Source: RPQJ01 sp963712815
GTDB lineage: Bacteria > Pseudomonadota > Gammaproteobacteria > Steroidobacterales > Steroidobacteraceae
Assembly: GCA_963712815.1 (NCBI GenBank)
Contig: CAVQJL010000012.1
Coordinates: 248,001-312,000, forward strand
Direction: 5' to 3'
DNA length: 64,000 nt
The notes under the pieces were generated by a model. It worked only from the letters and a program-made list of their open reading frames with translations. It made no database searches and was not told the origin of the DNA. Positions within the stretch are counted from its first letter, which is position 1. The number at the start of each line of letters is the position of its first letter. The position numbers were made by a program, and so were the translations under genes. Shown here piece after piece: positions 35,861 to 44,896 of the stretch.

Positions 35861-36450
35861 CTAGCTCGTTCCACTGATGACGCCGGCCACCCGGAGCCCG
35901 ACCAGCACGGCCTGGACGCCGAGCGCCGCCTGCAGAACGCCGAGCACCGAGCCCAGTATTGCCATCGCCGGACCGATCCACGGCGACTCCGTACGGCGAC
36001 ACGATGTAGGGGAACGCCAGCTTGTGCGCAAGCAGATGCGATGGCTGGTCGCTGGCGACGTCGTCGTGCGCTTTCCCCGGCAGCCGGTACTGGCTGCGAA
36101 TCGACTCTATCGCCACCAGGAAGAGAATGATGCCGGCAGCAACGAGCAGTGCGCCGGTGCTGACGCCCCAGTTGCCGAGCACACTGATGCCGATCGTTGC
36201 CGCGATCAATACCGCGAGCAACGCTATGCCGGTGGCGATCAGCGCGACTTTGCGCCTGTCGGCGACCGTCGACGAAGCCGTAGCCCGGGCGAACGGAGCA
36301 ATGACCGCGTTCGGGCCGAGCGTCAGGAAGAAAAACGTGAAGATCTTGCCGAGGCCGAGCGACAGTGTGTCCGCGCCGTCGGCGCCGATTGCGGCACCGC
36401 TGAGCAGGATGGCCAGGCCGGCCAGGAAAAGTCAGGGTCGCAAGTGCATT
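35861..36450 (-). pseudogene. MarC-family membrane protein, broken
   Basis: The minus strand contains most of a MarC-type NAAT-family integral membrane protein. LGKIFTFFFLTLGPNAVIAPF at the start is followed by ISVLGNWGVSTGALLVAAG and LAFPYIVSPYGVA. After about 35990 the frame shifts, and the natural C terminus continues as MAILGSVLGVLQAALGVQ to a stop at 35861. No start codon or ribosome binding site fits the first segment, and the 5' end near 36440 joins unrelated sequence. The gene therefore has a lost start plus a frameshift. It is convergent with the DUF924 gene. Confidence 0.75.
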
Positions 36451-36488
36451 TCCCGTCGTCCCGATTATCGATCTCGATGCCGCCGCGC

Positions 36489-36734
36489 TCACCACGCATA
36501 CCCTGCAGTCAATCGCGGCGATGTCGAGGTCACGAAAATCGACTCCGTGTGCGCTTCAAACCAATGCGCACCGACGTGGCGACCGCCGACGAGCGGGGTC
36601 GCGTCGTCGGCCTTGTCCAGCGGGCCGGTCGTCGCGTGCTGGTCGACGATGTCGCCGACGGTACCCATGTTGTCGAGCGCGTTGTTGGTTGTCTCATTGA
36701 CCTGTTGCTTGGCGACGGTCTTGCCGATTCCCAT
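36489..36734 (-). CDS. hypothetical 81-residue protein
   Basis: An ATG at 36734 preceded by AAAGGA eight bases upstream starts an 81-residue frame. The peptide begins MGIGKTVAKQQVNETTNNAL and continues with acidic and Gly-rich sequence ending TSPRLTAGYAW. The frame also runs on upstream into the amidohydrolase gene without a stop, but that is because the amidohydrolase ends in another frame. I read it as a separate small gene 50 bp downstream of the amidohydrolase. No family is recognised. The 3' end is next to the broken MarC gene. Confidence 0.5.
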   Translation of the reverse strand: MGIGKTVAKQQVNETTNNALDNMGTVGDIVDQHATTGPLDKADDATPLVGGRHVGAHWFEAHTESIFVTSTSPRLTAGYAW

Positions 36735-36784
36735 CCGCGTGTTCCTTTCGGCCTGGCCGCGCCGCGTGCGATGGCGCAGGCCGA

Positions 36785-38663
36785 TCAGTGATCTGCCGCG
36801 GCACCAGGCATGGGAACCGATCGCTCCAACGCCCGCATCAGCACGCTCAGACCCGGATTGAAGCAGCCGTCGCCGTGCACCGGCGCCACGCCGCTGATCG
36901 AATCGTCGTCGCCGTGCCCGTGCTTTGCCGTACAGACCGAACAGCGCGGGTGACGCGAGGGCGGCGCGACCTGTCGGGCGTTGGTAGATCGTCCGCCCTT
37001 CCTTGATCGTCTCGAGCACCTTGATGCCGGAGATCCTGTCCTCTGCAATGGTCAGCGGATTGTCCGAGAGGATCACGAAATCGGCGAGCTTGCCGACCTC
37101 GATCGTGCCTTTCGAACCCTCCTCGAAGTGCTGCCAGGCAGGCCAGATCGTCAGCGCCTTCAGCGCCGTTGCAACCGGCACCCGATGCGCCGGCCCCAGT
37201 ACGCGCCCGCTGCGGGTCTTGCGCGTCACGGTGGCCGACAACACGCGCATCGAATCGGGCAACGCCACCGGCGCATCATGATGACTGCCGAACATCATTC
37301 CGCGCTCGAGCACCCAGCCCGTGGGCGAGATGTTCTCGGCGCGCTCCGGCCCGAGTACGGACTCGCGGTGCCAGTCGCCCCAGTAGAACGTGTGCATCGG
37401 AAAGAGCGAGGGGAAGACCTTGAGTTCCCGGAGCGCGTCGACCTGGTCCTCGCGCAACACCTGGCCGTGAATCAGTACCGGGCGGTTGTTTGCGTCCGGA
37501 TACTTCTTCTGCGCCGACCTGACCGCGTCGATGAACCAGTCACTGGCCGCATCGCCATTAGAATGGACGAGAATCTGCCATCCGTTGGCGAAGGCCTTCG
37601 CCACGGCATCGTTGGTCGTCTTCTGGTCGATCGCCGCGTATCCTCGGTAGTCCTTCGCCTGCCCTTCCGGCGGAACGTAGTACGGCTGAGTCAGGTACGC
37701 GGTCTTTCCCTGCGGCGAGCCATCGATCGTCAGCTTGGCACCACCCACCCGAAAACGGTTGGTGTACTGCCTGCTCGGTCGGATGTCGTCGACCTCGAGA
37801 ATATCCGGATAGGCCACGAGATCGACCTGCAGCTTGCCGCTGTCGGCAACGCGCCGCATCGACCCGAGTCCTGCAGCCATCGCTCGACCTTCCTGTACCG
37901 TCGTGTAGCCAAAGGACGCCGCGAGCCTCGTGCCCGCCTCGACGAGCGCATCGTTGATGTCGTCGTCGAAATTGCCCGCCAGCTTGCTGACCAGATAGAA
38001 GAATGCGTACTCCTCCAGGACACCGCTCGGTTCCCGTGACCCGGCTCTGCGACGAAAAACACCCCCTTTGGGGTCACTGGTAGCGGCGTTGACCCCGGCA
38101 ATCTCCAGCGCCTTGCTGTTGGCGACTCCGAGGTGCCCAGACTGATGGATGATCAGCACAGGCAGGTCTTTCGAGACCTTGTCGAGATCGTCACGGGTGG
38201 GGTGGCGCTGCTCCGCGAGTTGCGCATCGTCATATCCGAAGCCGGCGATCCATCCGACCTTATTGACGGTCTCGCGGTTGTGCTCGGACCAGTCGATCAG
38301 CAGCGCCTGCAGCGACGCAATGTCCTTGCCCGTACCGTCGGGCGGCGGCAACAGGTTTGCCGTCGTCGCCTGCAGCCCGATCATCTGGGCGTGTCCGTGC
38401 GAATCGACGAACCCGGGCAGCATCGTCCTGCCTTCGAGGTCGATCTTCAGCGCGTCTGCGCCGGCTACCGCGAGCACGTCGTCCGCTTTGCCAACCGCAA
38501 CGATCCGCCCGTCCCTGACGGCAATCGCGTCGGCGGTCGGCTGGACGTCGTTGATCGTGAGTATCGTGCCGTTGTGGTAGACGACGTCACCCGCCACCGC
38601 ACTCGGCGCAAGCGGCGCCAAGGACAGGCACGCCATGGAAGCGATCACGTACGTGGTCTTCAT
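36785..38663 (-). CDS. exported YtcJ-like amidohydrolase with a frameshift near its 3' end
   Basis: The protein has a signal peptide (MKTTYVIASMACLSLAPLAP). Its metal site starts with the HxH-type MLPGFVDSHGHAQ and continues with IHGQVLREDQV, LVHSNGDAASDWF and GWVLERGMMFGSHHDAPVA. Total length to the end of the catalytic domain is about 570 residues, normal for YtcJ-like metal-dependent hydrolases. After FGLYGK near 36918 an extra G shifts the frame. The other frame gives a natural-looking tail, HGHGDDDSISGVAPVHGDGC and then MPGAAADH, ending at 36785. Without that change the frame runs on to 36489 through improbable Arg-rich sequence. The frameshift is either real, an assembly error or a slip site. 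Confidence 0.8.
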
Positions 38664-39012
38664 GCGATCTCCCTCGCCGACTCAACTGCAGACGCCCGTA
38701 GTCAATCGCAACCGACAGCCCAACACCGTGGGGAATGCCATCGCTTTCATCGGCCCCGTGAATCCCTATCCGGCGAATCGAGTCCGGTCATGCTACGGGA
38801 GATCACCTACGGAATGCCATGTGGGGCCCGGACGCCGGGCCAGGGACGACGTGCGCGACCTGACGACCCACCTCCTGCAGTACCTGGGCCGCAGCTCACG
38901 GCCACAGGTCACCGGGATCGCGGTGTGACGGATCCGTGCGGGTCAGTCCCACGGGCGACTCGCCGAGCACGGTCATCAAACGGCCGTGCGGAAAGTCGTG
39001 ACCCAGTTCGAG
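38664..39012. other. 349-bp region without a clear gene
   Basis: The sequence between the amidohydrolase start and the NTF2-like gene holds no convincing frame. A short plus-strand stretch at 38848-38928 reads DVRDLTTHLLQYLGRS before a stop, which may be the end of a lost gene. The amidohydrolase promoter must lie in its left part. Confidence 0.4.
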
Positions 39013-39480
39013 TCAGGGCGCGCCCGGCTCGGGGATCGGCGTGGCCTGCCAGGTGACAGCGCGCCACTCGCCATCGCGCTTCAGGAACATCGCACTGTTG
39101 CGGTACTGCATCGTGCTGCCGTCGGCGGCCCGACCGACGAGCCGGAACGTCAGTGCGGCGGCGTCGTCATAGGGGCGCACGAGGACGTCTTCGGCGCTCC
39201 AGCGGATCTCGTCGGCCGGCGGCTGATCACCCGCAAAACCGGCCAAGATCTCGGCCTTCGTCCGCACGAGGCCCGTCGAGCGCGTGTACACGAGATCATC
39301 GGCCCAGAACCGCTGGTGCGTGGCCGCCTTGGGGTTGTTCCCAGGGGCGAGGAACCACTCGAGCAGCTGGGTGATCTCGGCGACGGTGTTGCCCTCCTCC
39401 GCCGCAAGGGCCGGGGTACCCGGAAATGCGAGCACCGCCAGCAGGCCCAGGACCGATGTGACCGCGGCACGCTTGCGCAT
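39013..39480 (-). CDS. NTF2-like (SnoaL/DUF4440) exported protein
   Basis: A 155-residue protein with a signal peptide (MRKRAAVTSVLGLLAVLAFP, cleavage near ...ALAAEE). The mature domain is of the NTF2-like cone fold: TVAEITQLLEWFLAPG, FWADDLVYTRSTGLV, TKAEILAGF and AMFLKRDGEWRAVTWQATP. The start at 39480 has GAGG eight bases upstream; the frame is open to 39537. Such domains bind small molecules or act as isomerases, and the ligand is unknown. Two further NTF2-like proteins lie at 44233 and 58257. Confidence 0.82.
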   Translation of the reverse strand: MRKRAAVTSVLGLLAVLAFPGTPALAAEEGNTVAEITQLLEWFLAPGNNPKAATHQRFWADDLVYTRSTGLVRTKAEILAGFAGDQPPADEIRWSAEDVLVRPYDDAAALTFRLVGRAADGSTMQYRNSAMFLKRDGEWRAVTWQATPIPEPGAP

Positions 39481-39608
39481 CGTGAAAACCTCGTGTGGTC
39501 GAGGGATCAATATGCCTTGCCCGCGCGGGCTCGACAATGAGCCGTCGTCCAGGCTGCCGCCAGCGCCGCGGAACCCGCTAGACTCCGGCGGCGAGGGGAG
39601 ATCAACCA

Positions 39609-41435
39609 GTGACCGACGTGCCGACAGGGACTGCGGGCGAGAGCGCCTGGGACAAGCTGCGCCGCCGCAAGGTGGTGCAGTGGGGCATCGTCTACGCCGC
39701 CGGTGCCTGGGGCCTGCTCCAGGGCCTCGAGTACGTCACAACCACGTTCGACTGGCCGCGCCAGGTCCAGCAGTTCGCGACCCTCGGGCTGCTGATCGGC
39801 TTGCCCGTCGTCCTCGTGACGGCGTGGTACCACGGTGACCAGGGCCGGCAGCGAGTCAGTGCAGCGGAATTGACCATCATCACGCTGCTGTTCCTGTTGG
39901 GCGGCGGGATCTTCTGGCGTTACGACAGGGCAAGTGACGCGCCGTCGCCGGCCACGACGCCAACTGCAACCATCGAGGCGCCCGACCAGTCGCCCGACAC
40001 GAAAATCGAGGCCGCCAGCATTGCGGTGTTGCCGTTCGCCGACCTGTCGCAGGCCGGCGACCAGGGCTACTTCTCCGACGGCATGGCCGAGGAGATTCTC
40101 AACGTGCTGACCAAGGTCGAGGGATTGCAGGTGGCGTCGCGCACCTCGTCGTTCGCCTTCAAGGGCCAGGAGGATCTCGGCATCCCGGCGATTGCGCGGC
40201 AGCTCGGCGTGCGCCACGTGCTCGAAGGCAGCGTGCGTCGCGCGGGCGGCACGATCCGCATCACCGCGCAGCTGATCGATGCCGATGTCGACCGCCACCT
40301 GTGGTCCGAGACCTTCGACCGGCCGCTCACCGCCGAGAACGTGTTCGCGATCCAGGACGAGATCGCCAAGGCAATCGTCGCCGCGCTGGTCGCGGCGCTG
40401 CCGGCTACCGAGGTCGGCGCGGTCGGCCGGACGGCGACTACGACCAACCTCGGCGCCTACGACAACTACCTGCAGGCGCGCGCGCTGGTGAGGTCGCGCC
40501 GCGAGCTGCTGCTGGCAGACCAGCTGGTGGAAAAATCATTGCAGCAGGACTCGAAGTACGCCCCTGCCTGGGAGCTGCGCGCCGCCCTGCAGCCGTTGCT
40601 CGGGGAGTACACAGACACGCCGCTCACCGTGGACGAGCTCGACCGGCGTGGCACCGAGTATGCCGACCGAGCCTTATCGCTGGCCCCGGACAGCGCGCTG
40701 GCGCTTGCGCTGAAGGCCAACCTGCGCTCGCGTGCGGCGCAGCAGTTGCGCGGCCGACACGACCTCGCCGCCGTGATCGCCGATTTTGAGCGTTCAGTGA
40801 AGCTGGATCCCAATAGCGTAAATGCCTTGAACTGGCTCGGCCTGGCCTGGGTGCTCGTAGGGCAACCCGACAAGGGCCTGGCGGCGTTCCAGCGCTGCCT
40901 GCAGGTCGATCCGCTGGCTTCGGCCTGCAGCGAGAACGAGTACGACGTCCTGTACAGCCTGGACCGCTACGACGAGGCCTGGCAGCGCTACCTCGCTGCG
41001 TTCGACCGCGGCGCGATCACCGACCAGTACGCCAACTTCCAGCTGCTGGCGCGCTTCGGGCAGAAAGCGGCGTTCCTGTTCGCCAGCAATCAGTCCAGGT
41101 ACCTGCCACGCTGGCACCGGCACGAGGCGCTGTATGAAGCGCATCGCAACCCGGCGGCCGACCACGGTGACCTCGTCCGCGAGATCCTGGCGTTTGCAGA
41201 GAAGGAGCGCATCGCGTTGGACGACAGCTACGTGGCGCTGCTCCTGATGCCGCTAGGCGCGTACGACCTCTTGCCAAAGATTCCGTTGCTCTGGGGTGCA
41301 GACAACCGCCGCTACCGGCAGTCACCGCAGTTCAAGCGCTACATCCGCGAAAGCGGCGTCCACGACTACTGGCGCAAGGCGGGCTTCCCCGAGCAATGCC
41401 AGCCGGTCGGAGCGGACGACTTCCGCTGCGATTAA
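39609..41435 (+). CDS. membrane TPR protein with FlgO/TolB-like domain
   Basis: A 608-residue protein starting at a GTG with AGGGGAG eight bases upstream. The N terminus carries three membrane segments (about residues 22-42, 54-76, 88-104). The next domain is of the FlgO/TolB N-terminal kind usual in CadC-like and adenylate-cyclase-like proteins: SIAVLPFADLSQAGDQGYFS, DGMAEEILNVLT and LEGSVRRAGGTIRITAQLID. The C-terminal half is TPR helices such as RALSLAPDSALALALKANLR and SVKLDPNSVNALNWLGLAWV. There is no DNA-binding domain at the front. It is probably an envelope sensor or scaffold. Confidence 0.85.
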   Translation: MTDVPTGTAGESAWDKLRRRKVVQWGIVYAAGAWGLLQGLEYVTTTFDWPRQVQQFATLGLLIGLPVVLVTAWYHGDQGRQRVSAAELTIITLLFLLGGGIFWRYDRASDAPSPATTPTATIEAPDQSPDTKIEAASIAVLPFADLSQAGDQGYFSDGMAEEILNVLTKVEGLQVASRTSSFAFKGQEDLGIPAIARQLGVRHVLEGSVRRAGGTIRITAQLIDADVDRHLWSETFDRPLTAENVFAIQDEIAKAIVAALVAALPATEVGAVGRTATTTNLGAYDNYLQARALVRSRRELLLADQLVEKSLQQDSKYAPAWELRAALQPLLGEYTDTPLTVDELDRRGTEYADRALSLAPDSALALALKANLRSRAAQQLRGRHDLAAVIADFERSVKLDPNSVNALNWLGLAWVLVGQPDKGLAAFQRCLQVDPLASACSENEYDVLYSLDRYDEAWQRYLAAFDRGAITDQYANFQLLARFGQKAAFLFASNQSRYLPRWHRHEALYEAHRNPAADHGDLVREILAFAEKERIALDDSYVALLLMPLGAYDLLPKIPLLWGADNRRYRQSPQFKRYIRESGVHDYWRKAGFPEQCQPVGADDFRCD

Positions 41436-41498
41436 AGGTGCCGCTGACGGCCGGAAGAGACCTTGCGGCGACGCCGCTCATCGCGTCGCGACCGCACT

Positions 41499-42665
41499 TC
41501 AGCCCGGCGGTTTACAGGGCTTGCCCTCGTACTCCCAGCGCTGCTGTTGGTACTCGCGGCCATTCCAGCGCCGCACCGGGAAGCAGAAGCCCGGGCCACC
41601 GACCTCGAGGTCGGGCCAGCCGTCATTGCCTTTCGTCGCCAGCACGTCGACCATGCCCGTGCCGCGGTCCATCAACTGCCAGCTGCCGTCCGCGCGCTGG
41701 CTGAGCAGCCAGTAGCCCTGATGGGGGGAGCCGAAGCAGTACGCGCTGCTCTCGACGATCACGACCTCAGGCCGGCCGTCGCCGTTCAGGTCGGCGACCC
41801 TGTCGATCGCACCGGGGCTGTAGCTCGCCGTGCCGGGATCGTCGACGCAGGCGCGCCACTGGTTGCCACGGAGCTGGAAGCCAGCTGCCTGGAACGCAGC
41901 ATTCGTCTCAGTCGCGGAAAGCTGCGTCTGCCCGCCGGGCGGCGCGGCCGCTGGCGAAGCTGCAGCCGTCGGTGATGGTGCAGCCGCCGGCACGGGCGCG
42001 GCCGATGCCTGGCTGACCGGCGCCGGCACCAGCGAGACCGCGTCGAGGCCGTTGCTGTTGTCGTTCGACGGATCCCGATTCACGAAGGCCAAGGTCATCG
42101 TGTTGCCCGTCGCGGTCACCTGCATCTTGAACAGGCCCCAGCCTTGCTGCCCCGGGATGGTCTGGTCATTCCGCGCAAGCCCCAGCGACTGGCCGTCGAC
42201 GAGTACTTCAACAGTGCTGACGGTGCCGAATGCCCCGGCAGATACGTTACCGACCCAGAACGCGAGGTCGTAGGCCTGGCCGGGCGTGGTGTGCACGGTC
42301 TGCTGAACCCCGGCGCCCGTGTTTGCACTCGGCCCGGTCATGTCCAGCCATTGCGCGCCCTCTCGGGCGACGAACCGGACGCCGGAACTCGCATAGGCGC
42401 CACTGATCGGCGAGACGCCGCCCCTCGGCCCGATCACCTCCCAGCCTGGGAACGACTGCCCGGGCTGGTAGGTCACATATCCGCCCTGCCGGACGACCGG
42501 CTGCTCGAAGCCGCCGTTGACGATGAGGTTCCCTTTCGGACCGCTCCCCTGCTTCGCAAGCGCATTGAGGACATCGGCGAACTTCTTCAGCCGATCGTCG
42601 GCCATGACTGCGCCCGGTGCGAGCAGCGCCAGAACCACCGCGAACACTCGAATCACTGTGCTCAT
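41499..42665 (-). CDS. DUF642-like exported protein with C-terminal FG-GAP-type domain
   Basis: A 388-residue exported protein (signal MSTVIRVFAVVLALLAPGAV, cleavage near VMADD). The N-terminal domain (about 40-230) is DUF642/carbohydrate-binding-like: NLIVNGGFEQPVV, FPGWEVIG, AQWLDMTG and LAFWVGNVS. A Pro/Ala linker of about 45 residues follows. The C-terminal part has a calcium-binding-like VADLNGDGRPEVVIVESS as in FG-GAP repeats, and several cysteines. The start at 42665 follows GGAGG by five bases. Binding to a polysaccharide is inferred from the domain type. Confidence 0.82.
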   Translation of the reverse strand: MSTVIRVFAVVLALLAPGAVMADDRLKKFADVLNALAKQGSGPKGNLIVNGGFEQPVVRQGGYVTYQPGQSFPGWEVIGPRGGVSPISGAYASSGVRFVAREGAQWLDMTGPSANTGAGVQQTVHTTPGQAYDLAFWVGNVSAGAFGTVSTVEVLVDGQSLGLARNDQTIPGQQGWGLFKMQVTATGNTMTLAFVNRDPSNDNSNGLDAVSLVPAPVSQASAAPVPAAAPSPTAAASPAAAPPGGQTQLSATETNAAFQAAGFQLRGNQWRACVDDPGTASYSPGAIDRVADLNGDGRPEVVIVESSAYCFGSPHQGYWLLSQRADGSWQLMDRGTGMVDVLATKGNDGWPDLEVGGPGFCFPVRRWNGREYQQQRWEYEGKPCKPPG

Positions 42666-42812
42666 TGCGATCCTCCCCACGTGCTGCCATCGGATCTTGC
42701 AGGCGGTCCATCGCCGCTCGCTCGTCCGTGACTTTTCGCCACAGCGTAGCGCCAACCCACCGCTGTGAATAGCAGCACGCTAGCGTGGCACCAGGGGAAG
42801 CTCTCGAACGGC

Positions 42813-43307
42813 TCAGCCTCCGGGTCGGGCGATGACTCTCGGGATGGGCTCGTCCCGCACCAGCGGAATCAGAACCTCGTCCACGTAGGCCGCGAAGTCG
42901 TCGGGGTATTCGAAGCGTCGGGTCTCCCAGAAGCGTCGGAAGAACGGCACCCGGTAGACGGCGGACAAGCCGCCCACGGCAGCCACTTCGCTGAAGGCGC
43001 CGAGCTGCCTCTGGCGGAAACGTTGCTCCGTAAGACGCATGTAGGTCGTATAGAGAAGGACCAGGGCGTCCTCTTCTGCCATGGTCAACTCCATGTCCTT
43101 CCCCGCGAACACCTTTGCCAATCCGTCACGCGCCTCGGGGGTCTGGAGCGCCGTGAGGGCCGTGTTGATGCTCTGCTCCGAGATGCTCAGCAAGGTTGCC
43201 CCCCGGACGGCATCGGTGTTGGCGCGGATCTGCACGGCGACAAAGATCAGCGACAGGATCACTCCGAGACCGGCCAGCCATTCGCGGACAGCTGCTCTGT
43301 TCATCAT
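42813..43307 (-). CDS. N-terminally anchored membrane protein of unknown family
   Basis: A 164-residue protein with a membrane segment at its start (EWLAGLGVILSLIFVAVQIR) and then the helical, soluble part NTDAVRGATLLSISEQSINT. The architecture recalls DUF6090-like proteins, but the WNEAR signature and the cysteines are absent. It belongs instead to a different single-span family common in marine gammaproteobacteria, with the pattern AGVIGVVxSLVFVxxQIRxNT. Two adjacent ATGs (43307 and 43304) could start it; the binding site is weak. It lies 157 bp from paralogue G, divergently. Confidence 0.65.
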   Translation of the reverse strand: MMNRAAVREWLAGLGVILSLIFVAVQIRANTDAVRGATLLSISEQSINTALTALQTPEARDGLAKVFAGKDMELTMAEEDALVLLYTTYMRLTEQRFRQRQLGAFSEVAAVGGLSAVYRVPFFRRFWETRRFEYPDDFAAYVDEVLIPLVRDEPIPRVIARPGG

Positions 43308-43464
43308 GTTTCTCTTGCTTTGATGGGGACCACACCCGGGCCAGCCCGGCGCGTGAAGGATAAGTGAAATTTTCCGACTCAAGCCGCATGCTAAGGCACA
43401 TCGCGGCGCATCGGCAGGCCGCGCCCGCCGGACCATTGTCTGTCGTCAACCGAGGGAAAGCCGC

Positions 43465-44205
43465 ATGATCCTCCGCCGCCTCGGCGCAGCCATCGCCCGT
43501 CAGGACTGGTTTGTCGTTTTCATCGAGCTGATCGTCCTGGTCCTCGGCATTTTCATCGGCCTGCAGGTCGACGACTGGAACCAGGCGCGCAAGGACCGCG
43601 TCGCCGAACAACGATTTCTTCACGCGCTGCACGACGACATCCTCGTCGCCGAGGAACTGAGCAGCCGCGTGCGCCAACGCCGCCTGGAAAAGCGGCAATA
43701 CCTCGCCAGCGCCAGCGACGTGCTGCACGGACGCGGGCAACGTGATGAATTGACCGAGCTGGAGTGCAATGCCGTCGGCTCTTCGAGCTGGATCAACATC
43801 ACGGCTTCCGGCCTGTCGGCATTCGATGAGCTGGTTGCCAGCGGACGCCTCGGAATCGTCCGCAACAGCGAATTGCGCACGGCACTGATCGGCCTGCAGC
43901 AGTCGCACCAGGCCCTTACCACCATGATCGCCACCCATTCGGCATCCGGGGCCTTCGCCTACCTGCCCGTGAAATTTCCGGAACTGATCAAGGCCGTCAC
44001 GTACTTCGACGTGGGAATGGGCGAGATCTCCACCGCGATGGAATGCGACCTCGAGGCCATGCGCGCCAGCCAGGCGTTCCTCAACCAATGGTCGGCCAAC
44101 GCCGACGGCTATGACGGGTACGTCAGCGACGGCCTGCAACCCTGGAGCGACCAGCTCGACAGGGTTCACACGATCGTGGATGGGGTGTTGACGGTGGAGC
44201 ACTGA
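43465..44205 (+). CDS. DUF6090-like single-pass membrane protein, paralogue G
   Basis: A 246-residue member of the cysteine-pair group. Start MILRRLGAAIARQDW; membrane segment; signature GLQVDDWNQARKDRVAEQRF. C101 (ELECNAVGSSSW) and C194 (MECDLEAMRASQAFLNQ) are at the family positions. Also shared are ASGRLGIVRNSELRTAL and YDGYVSDGLQPW near the end. It is the closest relative of A within the window by eye. AGGGAAAGCC upstream of the ATG supplies the ribosome binding site. It is flanked by single-span and NTF2-like genes and is not in an obvious operon. Confidence 0.85.
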   Translation: MILRRLGAAIARQDWFVVFIELIVLVLGIFIGLQVDDWNQARKDRVAEQRFLHALHDDILVAEELSSRVRQRRLEKRQYLASASDVLHGRGQRDELTELECNAVGSSSWINITASGLSAFDELVASGRLGIVRNSELRTALIGLQQSHQALTTMIATHSASGAFAYLPVKFPELIKAVTYFDVGMGEISTAMECDLEAMRASQAFLNQWSANADGYDGYVSDGLQPWSDQLDRVHTIVDGVLTVEH

Positions 44206-44232
44206 CCGCAGGAGCTGGCGCAGAAGGTGTTC

Positions 44233-44754
44233 CTAGGGCGCGACTCCATCGTCCACTGGGCAGAGATCGCCACCGCAGGCCTCGGTCGCGAAGATCTCCG
44301 CTTCGAGCAGCCACGTGCCATCGATGCGGTGCCACTTTGCGGCATAGGTCCCGGCCGCGAAACTTTTCGCGCCCGGCTCTTGTGCCTGGCCCTCGCGTTC
44401 GCCCCGCCAGCGGCCGGTCTCGAGCGCGACCGGCACGACCTCCGAGACACGAACGCAGTCCGGCGTTCGAACGAAGACGGCCCGCCCCGGAGTTGCAAAG
44501 TTTCCCTGCCACAGCGACACCTGCGCTGCCCGGCCGCTGATCACCTCGCTCGTCGTGCCAGTCACCAGGACGACTCTCTCACGAATCGTCGCCGCCACGG
44601 CCTCGATGTCCTTGTTCGCGATCGCCTCGTTGAAAGCGGTGCGCTGAGCCCGAACGGCGTCGATCGCCGTCGGCGGGCCGGCCGACTCGCAGGCATTGGC
44701 CGCCGACAGCGCCAGCGCCGCGGCCAGTGCCGAGATGACCACGTATTTACGCAA
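44233..44754 (-). CDS. NTF2-like (SnoaL/DUF4440) exported protein
   Basis: A 173-residue protein. The TTG at 44754 is preferred: GGGGAGG sits six bases upstream, and it leads directly into a signal peptide (RKYVVISALAAALALSAANA). The ATG at 44793 lacks these. The mature domain reads IDAVRAQRTAFNEAIANKD, then VVLVTGTTSEVISGRA, and ends KWHRIDGTWLLEAEIFATE, the usual SnoaL pattern. Cysteines in the last 15 residues and in PDCVRVSEV may form a disulfide. Function unknown. Confidence 0.8.
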   Translation of the reverse strand: MRKYVVISALAAALALSAANACESAGPPTAIDAVRAQRTAFNEAIANKDIEAVAATIRERVVLVTGTTSEVISGRAAQVSLWQGNFATPGRAVFVRTPDCVRVSEVVPVALETGRWRGEREGQAQEPGAKSFAAGTYAAKWHRIDGTWLLEAEIFATEACGGDLCPVDDGVAP

Positions 44755-44896
44755 AGCTTCTCCTCCCCTTGATCCGGCGGCCCCACCGCACACCGGGACT
44801 CGTGGCCAGCAACGCCGTTGCTAACGAGGGCCGATGGTCCGCGAAAGATTATTGCTCCCACCCCATCGTGGCTGGCAACCGCAAGAATCTGAACGC

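Noticed and set aside
36489..38663. A single 724-residue amidohydrolase
   Set aside because: The last 150 residues include an Arg-rich stretch after a visible frameshift, and a small frame with its own ribosome binding site. Two genes explain the sequence better.
42813..43307. A ninth DUF6090-like paralogue
   Set aside because: It shares the single-span layout but not the signature, the central motif or the cysteines; it fits a different family.
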